From Candidatus Obscuribacter sp. (GTDB lineage Bacteria; Cyanobacteriota; Vampirovibrionia; Obscuribacterales; Obscuribacteraceae), in assembly GCA_016718315.1 (NCBI GenBank), contig JADKDV010000001.1, positions 1,116,001 through 1,180,000 of the forward strand: a DNA stretch of 64,000 bases. Direction: 5' to 3'. The first letter of the stretch is position 1. Each line of letters opens with the position of its first letter. Shown piece after piece: positions 45,014 to 53,905 of this stretch. Made by a program: the position numbers and the translations under genes. The notes under the pieces are model-generated. The model was not told the DNA's origin and searched no databases. It saw only the letters and a program-made list of their open reading frames with translations.

Positions 45014-46072
45014 ATGAATGACTACGGCGAGCTAATCAATCAGATTAACTGGTTTGTGCTGGCCAAAGTTATCGTACAGATTTTTGTGCTTTGTTATGCC
45101 GTACTCTGGCTCTGGCGCCGTATTGCTGGCACCCATGCCGAGCGATTGGTCAAAGGCATTTTGCTTTTAATTGCTATTGCAGTGGCTAGCTGGCTTTTGC
45201 AGCTGACTATTATCAACTCCATGCTGCAGCACATGATCCCTGTAGCAGCGATGGCACTAGTCATAGTCTTCCAGCCGGAGATAAGACGTGGACTGGGTTA
45301 TCTCGGTCGCATGCAGACTTTTAAATTTGACCTGTCTCTATCTGATACCGATAAAGCTAGAGCAGCAAGAGATATACAAAGCATAATCCAGGCAGTAAGA
45401 GAGCTATCGCGCAGTAAAACCGGCGCATTGATTGTGATAGAACCACCAGAAGGCGAACGCGACTATTTGAGCCCAGGCACGCCAATCAACGCCGATATAT
45501 CTTCCACATTACTATTGTCAATATTTTTTCCCAAGTCTCCACTACACGATGGCGCTGTGGTCATTCGCAAAGACAAAATCGTTGCCGGGGGCGTGATTTT
45601 GCCTATGACCGACAACCAAAAACTGAGCTACAAATACGGCACCAGACATAGAGCAGCAATTGGATTGTCTGAGACTTATGATGGTCTTTGCATAGTCGTA
45701 TCTGAAGAAACCGGAGCTATATCTGCTGCCAGCCGGGGCATGCTGGCGCGGTACAATAATGCCGAAGATTTAAGCGAACCACTTGCTTATCTCTATCACC
45801 AGGGACAGGATGAAGGCAGTGCCACTCCTCTCAATTCTTTTCTGTCACTGTTTGGACGTGGTAAAAATGAAGGCGCAGAGCCAGGCGTAATCACAACTCA
45901 AGCTCCGACTAACATCAAAAGCGTAAGCGAGAGCAAAACAGATCTCAAAGCGATTCAGGGTGCCACTGGTGGCAATCGCAAAACAATTAACAGCGACAAT
46001 GCAGCTAAAGAATCAGACAACAAGCCAAATACAGTACCGCTCAAGCAACCAGAATCAGAACAGGCCGTTTAG
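45014..46072 (+). CDS. cdaA: Membrane diadenylate cyclase CdaA
   Basis: The 352-residue protein has three N-terminal membrane helices (within residues 14-88), then a DisA_N-type catalytic domain with the signature motifs DGA (KSPLHDGAVVI) and RHR (GTRHRAAIGLSE). It condenses two ATP to c-di-AMP, a second messenger for osmotic and cell-wall control. The C-terminal 75 residues are polar and unconserved. It is in one transcription unit with lysA. The phosphodiesterase gene pgpH is elsewhere in this window; no cdaR or glmM is adjacent, unlike in firmicutes. Confidence 0.94.
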   Translation: MNDYGELINQINWFVLAKVIVQIFVLCYAVLWLWRRIAGTHAERLVKGILLLIAIAVASWLLQLTIINSMLQHMIPVAAMALVIVFQPEIRRGLGYLGRMQTFKFDLSLSDTDKARAARDIQSIIQAVRELSRSKTGALIVIEPPEGERDYLSPGTPINADISSTLLLSIFFPKSPLHDGAVVIRKDKIVAGGVILPMTDNQKLSYKYGTRHRAAIGLSETYDGLCIVVSEETGAISAASRGMLARYNNAEDLSEPLAYLYHQGQDEGSATPLNSFLSLFGRGKNEGAEPGVITTQAPTNIKSVSESKTDLKAIQGATGGNRKTINSDNAAKESDNKPNTVPLKQPESEQAV

Positions 46073-47039
46073 ATTTTGGGCGCTCCCCCTGGCACTATAT
46101 TTGTCGTTTGGCAGCTCACTGACAGTGCTAGCTCAAAATCAATTTAGTGATCTCAGTCCCTCGGCCCAAGAAGTAGCTCAAGATATCGGCATTGACGACG
46201 AACTAAAAGAACTGTTAGCACTCAAAGCCAAGCGCTCCAATCAAACAAATGATACTACAGACAGTACCGGCTCAAAGGGCCGACACGACAATACTAGTGC
46301 GAGCTCACTCAAAGTCGACGATCCAGACACTATACGTATTTTGCTTTTACGCCAGGAAATCTCAGAAACAATACTGGCAAGTACTCTCGATTTGCGCGTA
46401 ATTATTGCCCGCATCGATCAAGAAGGTGCAGCATATAGTGAGCTAAAATCCTACCTGGAAGAAAGAAGAGATCAGGCAATTAGACGCAATAATACTGCTA
46501 ACTTTTTAAGCAACGGTGCCCTCACCATGGCTTCAAATGGCTGGGAAATACCTACTGGAGAGACCCCGGAGACCATAGGCGCTATTATTGGAGCAGTCGC
46601 TGGTGGTGTCACCACTGGTATCTCAGGGTGGGCCCTCAAAATAAGTGGTGGCGAAAAACGGTCAGCCGAAATCCATCCTAATATGCTGGCAAAACTATTT
46701 AATCAACCAGTCGATAGCGATCACGACTACCCTAGAGAAATCTGGCGATTTATGACAGATCCTATGCCGCAATCAGCCACCAGAGAATCACGCAAAGACA
46801 GATTGCTTAAACGCTGGGTGGAGCTTAAGCGTGTGGAGCAAATCAATACACCGCAAGGCAAAAAGCATTTAGCCCAGCTTTGTGGCACAGTGCCTCAGGT
46901 AAATACAGTCAATATCGATTTGCTCGATGACCGAGTGGCAATGCTATACGACGTTAAAGCAACAGTTAGTTTGATGTTTGCTCAACTACTGGAGCTTATG
47001 CGGGCAATCCATGGACGGCAGGACAAACTATCTCAATAA
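45999..47039 (+). CDS. Exported protein of unknown function
   Basis: The frame overlaps the end of cdaA. The start is uncertain: an ATG at 45999 gives an N-region of about 24 residues before the signal-like core FWALPLALYLSFGSSLTVLA, while a GTG at 45960 is also in frame. Neither has a good ribosome site. The mature part is mostly helical, with a hydrophobic glycine-rich segment near IGAIIGAVAGGVTTGISGW that may insert in a membrane. The C-terminal third (LLKRWVELKRVEQINTPQGK) is charged. No family is recognised. Continuity with lysA and cdaA suggests one operon. Confidence 0.6.
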   Translation: MQLKNQTTSQIQYRSSNQNQNRPFRFWALPLALYLSFGSSLTVLAQNQFSDLSPSAQEVAQDIGIDDELKELLALKAKRSNQTNDTTDSTGSKGRHDNTSASSLKVDDPDTIRILLLRQEISETILASTLDLRVIIARIDQEGAAYSELKSYLEERRDQAIRRNNTANFLSNGALTMASNGWEIPTGETPETIGAIIGAVAGGVTTGISGWALKISGGEKRSAEIHPNMLAKLFNQPVDSDHDYPREIWRFMTDPMPQSATRESRKDRLLKRWVELKRVEQINTPQGKKHLAQLCGTVPQVNTVNIDLLDDRVAMLYDVKATVSLMFAQLLELMRAIHGRQDKLSQ

Positions 47040-47042
47040 GCA

Positions 47043-49286
47043 CTAACGCAATTCAGCTTTGTAATCAGTACTTTTTGTGCCCAAAAGATGATCGCGGGGA
47101 TGAAGCTGCCAGTAAGTGTAGTCGAGCACAGGCACAAAGTGACAATCTGGCACTATTTTAAGTAGTCTGGCTCGCTCTGAGCGGCTAAATTTATCATCCA
47201 CGTATAGATGCTTTAGATGTTTCATCCTGGCAAAATATGTAAAAGACTGCGTAGTGATGTTGGCTCGTTCAAGGCGGAGTGTCTCCAGATTAGCCATTTT
47301 AGTAAGTGGTTCGAGGTGGACATCAGACAGGTCTTCTGCGATAAGCCAGACTTCTTTAAGGCGCTTATAGCGCGGCAAGGCGTTAAGCAAATCGTGGATG
47401 TGACGCTCGTCCACTCGCTTGAGCTTGAGTGTATCTAGTTGATTGAGTATCTGCATACGCAGTATCGCCCCACAGGTCAAATCAAGCCCAGACAGACCCA
47501 ATGAGTGCAAGTGTTTAAACTCATTGATGCGCACCAGATCGCTATCGTCTATGGTGCACTCATCGTAAACATCCTGTCCTGGAGCCATTTTTATATATGG
47601 ATTAAAAAGGCACAACTCATCCAAATCTCTAAACTTATCAATTTGATAGAGCATTTCACGACTGTTCTCACTAGAAATCTCAAGTCCATTTATATCTCTT
47701 GGTCCAAGTAAATCAAATAGATGCTTGAGTCCATCAACTCTATAACCAAGTGCAAGCGTGACATGGCTATTGGCCGGTACCTTAATTTTGCCAACAGCAG
47801 GCAGGACCTGATCATTTATTTTTACTGTACCCATAATGAGATCCGGAGGAAAACTAAAACTATCACCACTGCGGAGCTTCTTGTTATGAGTGAATAAATG
47901 GTCCAGATAGGCCTGCATCTGCCTTTTAAACTCTTCCTGTCTTTTCAAGACTTTTTCATAGTCTAGTGCCAGTGCTTCTTTTAACTGTTGCTCGGTGCCA
48001 CCATAACGTCTAAAGGCATTTTTTGCTATCGACTCGCGGTAGAGCAAAACTTTGATATTGTCCAACTCGCACATTTCCGGCGGAGCAGCACTGCCCTCTA
48101 GAGGCACTGGCAGCGCAGTGAGTCTGGGACTATCAGTCAATAGAGGCACGATTTTTTTTGCTTCTTGATGGTAAGTCTGACAAAGCAAAGTAATGATGCC
48201 AATAGCAATTGCGGCAAGCGACATCATAATATTTTGACCCTTTGTAAATCTGCCTCTGCGCTCAGCAACCACCTCAACTGGCACTGTAGCTGGTTTGAGC
48301 GCAGCACTACTGGCAGTACCAGGTCCTCTGAGCACTCTCTTGAGGTCACGACTGACATCAGCCATAGTCTGATAGCGCGCTGATGGCTCTTTGGCGAGGA
48401 GGCGCTCCATAATTACTGTGAGACGGGGATCTAGTGTACTGAGTAGAATTGGTGCAGTCTGATGTAGTAAAAAGGTCTCAAAAGCATTGTTACCAACAAA
48501 AGGCGGTCGACCCGTCAGGGTCTCATACAATGCACAACCAAAAGAATAGATATCGGAGCGCTGATCGACCTTGAGGCCTGAGCACTGCTCGGGGCTCATA
48601 TAATAAGGCGTACCAAAGATCATACCGGTGGCCGTTTGAGATTGAGAGGCTTGATCATTGCCCAAAACCCGGGCGATACCAAAGTCCACAATTTTGATAT
48701 TAGAGATTGCCCCACTACCGTCCTTTACCAGCATTAAATTGCCAGGCTTGATATCACGGTGGACAATGCCCTGACTGTGACTCTGGGCTAGCGCATCAGC
48801 CACTTTGATAAAGAGAGGCAAAGCCTGATTAGTCGTCAGCTTACCCAGTCTTTTGATTTGCTCGTTGAGACTCTCACAAGTCAAAAGCTCCATAACAAAA
48901 TAGGGCCACTGCCCACCTTCAACTCCCATGTTATGGATAGTCACTATGCCCGGATGATTGAGACGAGCTAAAGTCTGGGCTTCTTGCTTAAATCTTGCCC
49001 AGTGCTCGCCACTGAGATCATCACCAGACAGTATCTTGATGGCATAACTGCGCTGCAAAATGATGTGATAACAGCTAAAGACAACACCCATACCGCCGTG
49101 CCCAATAGGCTCAAGCAAGCGATAAGTGTTGTCGACTATCTCTCCAGCCACAAAGGTCCGACTTACACCAGTTTTGCGACAAAACAGGGTTGTGCCGCCA
49201 TTTAGCGCGCCAAAATCAGAGCCGCTTTCTGGTTTGTTAGTAAGCAAATGCTGGTTTAACAAGTCTTCCGCCTCGTCCATTGTCAC
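47043..49286 (-). CDS. Transmembrane Ser/Thr kinase with extracytoplasmic LRR domain
   Basis: The 747-residue protein has a Hanks-type kinase domain at about residues 50-325: IGHGGMGVVFSCY, IKIL, the catalytic HRDIKPGNLML, DFGIARVLG, GTPYYMSPEQCSG and RSDIYSFGCALYETLTGRPPF. A single membrane helix follows near 350-370 (IMMSLAAIAIGIITLLC). The extracytoplasmic part has a helical stretch and leucine-rich repeats toward the end (LHSLGLSGLDLTCGAIL, LDTLKLKRVDERHIHDLL, LETLRLERANITTQSFTYF). The layout, with an LRR sensor outside and a kinase inside, resembles plant receptor kinases by convergence. The ligand is unknown. It converges with the gene at 45999. Confidence 0.9.
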   Translation of the reverse strand: MTMDEAEDLLNQHLLTNKPESGSDFGALNGGTTLFCRKTGVSRTFVAGEIVDNTYRLLEPIGHGGMGVVFSCYHIILQRSYAIKILSGDDLSGEHWARFKQEAQTLARLNHPGIVTIHNMGVEGGQWPYFVMELLTCESLNEQIKRLGKLTTNQALPLFIKVADALAQSHSQGIVHRDIKPGNLMLVKDGSGAISNIKIVDFGIARVLGNDQASQSQTATGMIFGTPYYMSPEQCSGLKVDQRSDIYSFGCALYETLTGRPPFVGNNAFETFLLHQTAPILLSTLDPRLTVIMERLLAKEPSARYQTMADVSRDLKRVLRGPGTASSAALKPATVPVEVVAERRGRFTKGQNIMMSLAAIAIGIITLLCQTYHQEAKKIVPLLTDSPRLTALPVPLEGSAAPPEMCELDNIKVLLYRESIAKNAFRRYGGTEQQLKEALALDYEKVLKRQEEFKRQMQAYLDHLFTHNKKLRSGDSFSFPPDLIMGTVKINDQVLPAVGKIKVPANSHVTLALGYRVDGLKHLFDLLGPRDINGLEISSENSREMLYQIDKFRDLDELCLFNPYIKMAPGQDVYDECTIDDSDLVRINEFKHLHSLGLSGLDLTCGAILRMQILNQLDTLKLKRVDERHIHDLLNALPRYKRLKEVWLIAEDLSDVHLEPLTKMANLETLRLERANITTQSFTYFARMKHLKHLYVDDKFSRSERARLLKIVPDCHFVPVLDYTYWQLHPRDHLLGTKSTDYKAELR

Positions 49287-49519
49287 TCCAACGCAGGAGA
49301 CAATGATCTACTAACCCAAGTGAAAGATATGTGACAAGAGAAATAAGAAAGCCGTGCGGTTTTAGGCAATGTTATACGTAAGAACCAAACAAGACTGCGT
49401 AGTAACAACATGGACTGCCAATCGAGCAGCCTCTAACTTGTAGATTAGAGTCATTGCCTCAGGCAATCATAGACTTTCACCCCACCCCGCCCCACCCTTT
49501 GTTTTAGTTAGGTGTAATT

Positions 49520-49831
49520 ATGAATCGTGAACAAATCGAGGCTCATGCCACTGGCGTGGCAAACACCAAAGATGGACTCAGTGCAAAAAAGCTTTTAGAT
49601 GAAATTACGCCATGCGACAGAGAGGCTGTGCTGATTGAAGCAGTCAGAATAGCCAACGAAAGAATGCAAAAGGATCCATTCTCGAACGGACGCTATGCCA
49701 TCCAGGTGACCGAGCAAGGTGACCAGAGAGTCAGCACTTTAAACGCCGTTAGACCAACTTTTCTTGGACTGGGAGCAGATCAAATTCTGCCCGTTCTATC
49801 AATTACTGCGCCAAAAGAATGTAAGAATTAG
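49520..49831 (+). CDS. Small hypothetical protein
   Basis: The 103-residue protein has an ATG preceded by a weak AGGTG site. It is hydrophilic and helical in its first half (KKLLDEITPCDREAVLIEAV, IANERMQKDP) with no signal peptide or membrane segment. No family is recognised. It stands alone and converges with pyrF. Confidence 0.5.
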   Translation: MNREQIEAHATGVANTKDGLSAKKLLDEITPCDREAVLIEAVRIANERMQKDPFSNGRYAIQVTEQGDQRVSTLNAVRPTFLGLGADQILPVLSITAPKECKN

Positions 49832-49844
49832 TCCGCAATAGGGC

Positions 49845-50597
49845 CTAACTGCCAAGCTCGGCTACAACAAGTCTGGCAGCTTCCACTGGCGACTGATGTT
49901 TGAGTATTGGCCTGCCAACGACAATATAGTCAGCGCCATAACTAAGAGCTTGAGCGGGAGTGACAATACGAGACTGGTCATCAGTACTGGCAAAAGCAGG
50001 ACGGATACCAGGTGTGACAATGAGAAAGTCTTCTCCGACAGCGTCCCTGATAGATTTAGCTTCCAGAGCAGAAGCGACCACTCCATCAAGACCGGCTTCT
50101 TTTGCCATTTTTGCCAGATAAGGCACCATTTCGCTTAGTGGCAACTCTACTTTTAGCTCATCGCGCAGAGTACGGGCATCCATACTGGTCAAAATAGTGA
50201 CGGCAATCAAGGCCGGGCGAGGACTCTTGCTATCGCCATGAGCAGCTTTAACAGCTTCGCTAGCGGCCTTCATCATGGCTGAGCCGCCTATTGCATGCAG
50301 ATTAAAGAGCTCGACACCGTGAGCGACGGCGGCCTTACATGCACCGGATATGGTGTTAGGAATATCGTGAAACTTACCATCAAAAAACACTTTGGCATTG
50401 TGTTGTTTTGCCACAGCAAACAATTCTGTGCCACAGGAGGTAAACAGCTCAAGACCAATTTTGAACATGCCAACTTCATCTTTGAGCAGCTCGATAAGTC
50501 TAATTGCCTCGTCTTTGCTTGAGACATCGAGAGCGACAATCAAACGCTCCTTAGCTTGAAGTTTGCCCCTTTTGAGTGCAAGACCGGTCATTTGCAT
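49845..50597 (-). CDS. pyrF: Orotidine 5'-phosphate decarboxylase
   Basis: PyrF makes UMP from OMP, the last step of de novo pyrimidine synthesis. The 250-residue protein has LIVALDVSSKDEAI, FKIGLELFTSCG, the catalytic D-x-K-x-x-D motif in FFDGKFHDIPNT, VTILTSMD, VTPGIRP and YIVVGRPI. It corresponds to group I PyrF; the N-terminal 14 residues before ERLIVALD are extra. It stands alone. Confidence 0.95.
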   Translation of the reverse strand: MQMTGLALKRGKLQAKERLIVALDVSSKDEAIRLIELLKDEVGMFKIGLELFTSCGTELFAVAKQHNAKVFFDGKFHDIPNTISGACKAAVAHGVELFNLHAIGGSAMMKAASEAVKAAHGDSKSPRPALIAVTILTSMDARTLRDELKVELPLSEMVPYLAKMAKEAGLDGVVASALEAKSIRDAVGEDFLIVTPGIRPAFASTDDQSRIVTPAQALSYGADYIVVGRPILKHQSPVEAARLVVAELGS

Positions 50598-50640
50598 TTC
50601 TCCAGCAAGTAATCATTTTAAATATGCATAGCTGTGACAA

Positions 50641-50669
50641 ACGGCCTGGCACCAATAGTGCCAAGCCGT
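50641..50669 (-). terminator. Terminator downstream of rpmE
   Basis: Two 12-nt arms (ACGGCcTGGCAC and GTGCCAaGCCGT) pair with one mismatch around a 5-nt loop. On the minus strand a short TTTG follows, placing it 20 bp beyond the rpmE stop. Confidence 0.6.
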
Positions 50670-50691
50670 GACAATACTTACCGCAATGCTC

Positions 50692-50910
50692 CTAGGAAGC
50701 TGTTGTGGCAGTATCGCGCTTGTATCTCTTCATAAAGCGATCGACGCGACCTTCAGTATCGATGATCTTTTGTTGACCAGTGTAGAAGGGATGGCAATTG
50801 CTGCAGATTTCAACACGGATTTGATTTTTGGTGGAACCCATCTGTACCGAAGCTCCGCACACGCATGTGGCAACAACTTCATGGTACTTGGGGTGAATTC
50901 CTTCCTTCAT
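50692..50910 (-). CDS. rpmE: 50S ribosomal protein L31
   Basis: The 72-residue protein starts MKEGIHPKYHEV and has the zinc-binding cysteines C16, C18, C36 and C39 (CVCG and CSNC), so it is the Zn-containing form of L31. HPFYTGQQKIIDTEGRVDRF is the standard C-terminal block. It carries a short TATTAS-type tail. A terminator follows and the gene is monocistronic. Confidence 0.97.
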   Translation of the reverse strand: MKEGIHPKYHEVVATCVCGASVQMGSTKNQIRVEICSNCHPFYTGQQKIIDTEGRVDRFMKRYKRDTATTAS

Positions 50911-51027
50911 GACGGCACCCTTTTAAACATATAATTAAACACACTACAAAAGATATCATACGACTACCCGGGCAACCTAGCTGCTTCAGGACTTTCGTAA
51001 GGTCACTTAACAGCTTTGCCCTTAAAT

Positions 51028-51594
51028 TCAATTTATCGGCTGTTTGATTTCCACGCCTTCGCCCACAGTCCTGGTCAGACGGCTGCCTTCGATTTCAAGA
51101 TAGACTTTGCGGTCAAAGGCCAGGTCCTTAACCGTACGCTTCAATTGCTCCATTCGAGTTTCAAAGGATTCAAGCCCTCCACCCTGGACAAAGTGCTTGG
51201 AGAGATTGACTGCTATCGCCCCACCAGTCAGGTTCTTCACATCCACAAGGACAGTCCCTGCCGGTATTTCACTGCCGATGCCAGAGGCTGATTCAGTACC
51301 ATTAGGTCCACGAGCAAGCTCTTTGAGAGCAAAATCTAGATAATCAGCCCGGGTATTCTGTCCTTTATAGGGACGTTCGACTGGGACAAAGGTTAGCGCA
51401 CCGGCCTCTGGTTTAACAAACCAGACCACTATTTGGTCGCGCATGGGCACTAGACGCCCGGTTAGCATCTTTTGCTCTTTGCCTGGCGCCACTTTTACTT
51501 CTGGACTGAGTACTTGCCTGCCAGCACAGCCACCAAGTAACAAAATCGAGGCAGCTCCAATAACCAGGAGCCTTCTATTTGACGGTTTCAACAA
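51028..51594 (-). CDS. GerMN-domain lipoprotein
   Basis: The protein has a lipobox (LLLGGC) after the hydrophobic LLVIGAASI, then a GerMN domain with VWFVKPEAGALTFVPVER, DYLDFALKELARGPNGTES, GSEIPAGTVLVDVKN and AIAVNLSKHFVQGGG. GerMN domains occur in spore-coat and cell-envelope lipoproteins, but this lineage is not a spore former as far as can be seen. I chose a TTG start at 51592-51594, which has GGAGG at proper distance; the frame is open to an ATG at 51639 inside the upstream gene. It overlaps the upstream DUF2993 gene by 20 nt. Confidence 0.8.
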   Translation of the reverse strand: MLKPSNRRLLVIGAASILLLGGCAGRQVLSPEVKVAPGKEQKMLTGRLVPMRDQIVVWFVKPEAGALTFVPVERPYKGQNTRADYLDFALKELARGPNGTESASGIGSEIPAGTVLVDVKNLTGGAIAVNLSKHFVQGGGLESFETRMEQLKRTVKDLAFDRKVYLEIEGSRLTRTVGEGVEIKQPIN

Positions 51595-52480
51595 CTTTGG
51601 TGTTACCTCCGCGGGGTGCCAGCAAAAGCTTGCCATCACCAGAGACGCTGTCGCCTTCTAATTTAAAACTTTTCAGTCTAAAAGCATGGTCTTTACGATC
51701 CATTCGCCCAAAATCAATAATTGGATTGAGCAGAGTCTCGGCAAAAGCAGCAAATTTTTCGGGCTCGACAATACCGTCCGAATCAACTTTTAATTGCTCT
51801 AAAAGGATCTTACTATCGCCTTCCAGGCGAGGCACTGCACTAATTTTGACAGGCACGCCAGTATCAACGCTGGCACCTTTTACAGCAAGGATGGCATCAA
51901 GCGTGATTCTGTCGCCCTCGACGTCCACCTTAGGATTTAAAACGGCAAGTTCTTCTTCACCAAGACCGGGCAAATCAAGCTTGAGTCCACGCAAAGATGA
52001 TGTCACTTTAGGACTGTTTAGCGCCTGAGCAATTTGTTTTTCGCTTACTTTGGCTTTGACAGTCATTAATACTGGGGTCTGCATGCCCCGACTGATTGTC
52101 TTTGATTTTTTGTAGTTGTACCAAAATGGGCTATCGGAGCTGACATTGATGTCGCCGGCTGTGACGCCCTGCACACTGGGGTCGATTACATGGACATCGA
52201 CTGATTTGACCTTGCCCGAGATAAGCGAAGTGAGAGAGTATGTTTTGACCTTTACTTTGACCTTACCGCCTACTTTCTTTTTGATGGCTGCCTCAGCCGC
52301 CTTGCTGGCTACATATTGAGTGATGATATTGATGCCGGTAACCTTTTGCACCGTGCGCGAAAATTTAGACCCAATCGGATAAGGCGCCGGTGGCTCGGTT
52401 TGCTTTGCCTTAGAGTCAGAAGCAAAGCTCGGGGCAGTAGCCATAACAATGGTAGCTATTAATAGAGTTAAGTGACGCAT
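51575..52480 (-). CDS. DUF2993 (LmeA-like) exported protein
   Basis: I chose the ATG at 52478-52480, which has AGAGGAG 8 nt upstream and begins a signal peptide (MRHLTLLIATIVMATAPSFA). The remaining 280 residues have the DUF2993 pattern: SKAAEAAIKKKVGGKVKVKV, LISGKVKSVDVHV, LDLPGLGEEELAVLNP and LNPIIDFGRM. Some members (LmeA) are periplasmic mannosyltransferases or lipid-binding proteins, while cyanobacterial members are uncharacterised. The family call is moderate. It is co-transcribed with the GerMN lipoprotein gene. Confidence 0.75.
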   Translation of the reverse strand: MRHLTLLIATIVMATAPSFASDSKAKQTEPPAPYPIGSKFSRTVQKVTGINIITQYVASKAAEAAIKKKVGGKVKVKVKTYSLTSLISGKVKSVDVHVIDPSVQGVTAGDINVSSDSPFWYNYKKSKTISRGMQTPVLMTVKAKVSEKQIAQALNSPKVTSSLRGLKLDLPGLGEEELAVLNPKVDVEGDRITLDAILAVKGASVDTGVPVKISAVPRLEGDSKILLEQLKVDSDGIVEPEKFAAFAETLLNPIIDFGRMDRKDHAFRLKSFKLEGDSVSGDGKLLLAPRGGNTKVVETVK

Positions 52481-52570
52481 GATTAGCTCCTCTTGAGAGC
52501 CAAATATAGCAAAATAGCGCCCCCGCTCCAAGACGATGGCTCTAACTTAGCACCATAAGCGGTACTAAAA

Positions 52571-53449
52571 TTAGCGGTCTTCGTCTTCTGGACGGCGCTG
52601 CGGACTTGGCGCCGGATTAGTTGACGGATTGGGATTAGGATTGCGCATCTTTTCGTTGAGAGCTTCTTTGAGCAACTCATTTTGACGCAAAAGTGCCTTG
52701 AGGTGCTCGTTGGCGATTGCCAGTTCAGCTTGCAACTCAGCCACAGTTTGCTCGTGGCTGACGCCAGTAACTGGGTCGCGACCGGGCATCTTGGGCAAAA
52801 GCACATAACCTAGCTGCACAGCTTTGAGGGCAGCAGCAGTACGGGTTGGCACTTTTAGTTTAGCCAGGATACATTCGATATGTTTTTCGACTGTTCTCAG
52901 CTTCATGTCGAGTTCTTCAGCAATTTCTTTATTGCGCAAATCGAGTCTTATCAGCACTTCGATTTCGCGGTCGGTCAAATTGCAGTTAGGCATACTCGTG
53001 GTGGGAGTCTGCTTTACCAATTGTGTAATTTTGGGATCGCAATAAGGCAGCGATCTTGTCACCTGCTCAATTGCTTCAAATAGAGTGCGTGGACCGGAGC
53101 TCTTTAGACAAAAGCCCCTGGCGCCAGCCCGACTGAGCTGGTTGTGATATTTGGTGGCGTGATAGCTGTCCGTCAAAATCAAGACATTGGCGTTGGGCAC
53201 TTCTTGATAAACCCGACGACAGACTTCAACGCCGTTTAGGACATCAAGGTCAACATCAAGGATGACAAAGTCTGGTCTGAGACGACGAATCATCTCAATG
53301 GCGCCCATACCATCGGACGCTTCGCCGACGATTTCAACCACTTCAGATACCACGCGTTTAAGACCAAAGCGAATTAGCTCGTGCCTTTCAACTACGACAG
53401 TGCGTGGACGAAACACAGAATGCCTCTGAACAGTTGCGGATGAATCCAA
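52571..53449 (-). CDS. LuxR/NarL-type response regulator with unusual receiver
   Basis: The 292-residue protein has a receiver domain (about 17-135) and a LuxR helix-turn-helix (about 155-215: LTDREIEVLIRLDLRNKEIA, LRTVEKHIECILAKL). D65 is kept (FVILDVDLDVLNGVEVCRRV), as are T (LILTDS) and K (GFCLKSS), but the acidic pair that binds Mg is ER (E21, R22) instead of DD/DE. That may reduce phosphorylation. A C-terminal coiled coil (LQAELAIANEHLKALLRQNE) and a Pro/Asn-rich tail are added. It stands alone, upstream of the DUF2993 gene. Confidence 0.88.
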   Translation of the reverse strand: MDSSATVQRHSVFRPRTVVVERHELIRFGLKRVVSEVVEIVGEASDGMGAIEMIRRLRPDFVILDVDLDVLNGVEVCRRVYQEVPNANVLILTDSYHATKYHNQLSRAGARGFCLKSSGPRTLFEAIEQVTRSLPYCDPKITQLVKQTPTTSMPNCNLTDREIEVLIRLDLRNKEIAEELDMKLRTVEKHIECILAKLKVPTRTAAALKAVQLGYVLLPKMPGRDPVTGVSHEQTVAELQAELAIANEHLKALLRQNELLKEALNEKMRNPNPNPSTNPAPSPQRRPEDEDR

Positions 53450-53790
53450 GAAAGTCTCCCGTCTATCCCTCGTCAGCCTTAAGCTCTTGATGAGGGCTAC
53501 CGGTGTTTATTGTAACAAGGTCAGGCTATTGCGTAAGAGCTAACTTCATATTCCCGATATTCTACTCAACTTAATCGTTAATAGCCAAATTAGCAAGCTG
53601 CTGATAATGTGCAAAAGCCCCACAGGGTTTGTATTTGAGCTGTTGCCCCCTCTTTGCTTCTTTGAATTTAGTCAAACAAAAGCGCTCCAATCGTCCATTA
53701 TGTATATACGGAGTAGACCTCTTGTCAGCTTTTGGCAACAAGAAAAATGGGCAAGAAGCAGCCAAGAGCATGAAAAGAGACTGAAAATTT

Positions 53791-53844
53791 GATTGAATAA
53801 ATATAGAAGTGGGGGAAATCCCCCATGGCTGTTGTAATTCAATC
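53791..53844. promoter_or_regulatory. Nested 54-bp dyad upstream of the TPR-rpoB operon
   Basis: An outer 8-bp inverted repeat (GATTGAAT at 53791-53798, ATTCAATC at 53837-53844) and an inner 6-bp one (TGGGGG at 53810-53815, CCCCCA at 53820-53825) share the same centre, 53817.5. The 11-nt segments between arms are of equal length but not complementary. No T run follows, so it is probably an operator for a tetrameric or paired dimeric regulator, or an RNA leader structure. Confidence 0.5.
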
Positions 53845-53859
53845 TGGTTAATCTAAACT
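53832..53859 (+). promoter_or_regulatory. Possible promoter of the TPR-rpoB operon
   Basis: TTGTAA at 53832-53837 and TAAACT at 53854-53859 are 16 bp apart, each matching 4 of 6 consensus bases. The -35 hexamer overlaps the right arm of the nested dyad, so binding there would block it. Confidence 0.35.
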
Positions 53860-53905
53860 TATGTGACATAGATTGGAGTATTGAGAGCAGGGTTAGTTGG
53901 AGTCA

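Larger units (their letters stand above)
53450..53905. other. Intergenic region upstream of the TPR-rpoB operon
   Basis: About 456 bases without a gene separate the LuxR-type regulator from the TPR gene. It holds a nested dyad (53791-53844) and a possible promoter (53832-53859). The rest is AT-rich without recognisable elements; short frames there encode nothing identifiable. Confidence 0.5.
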
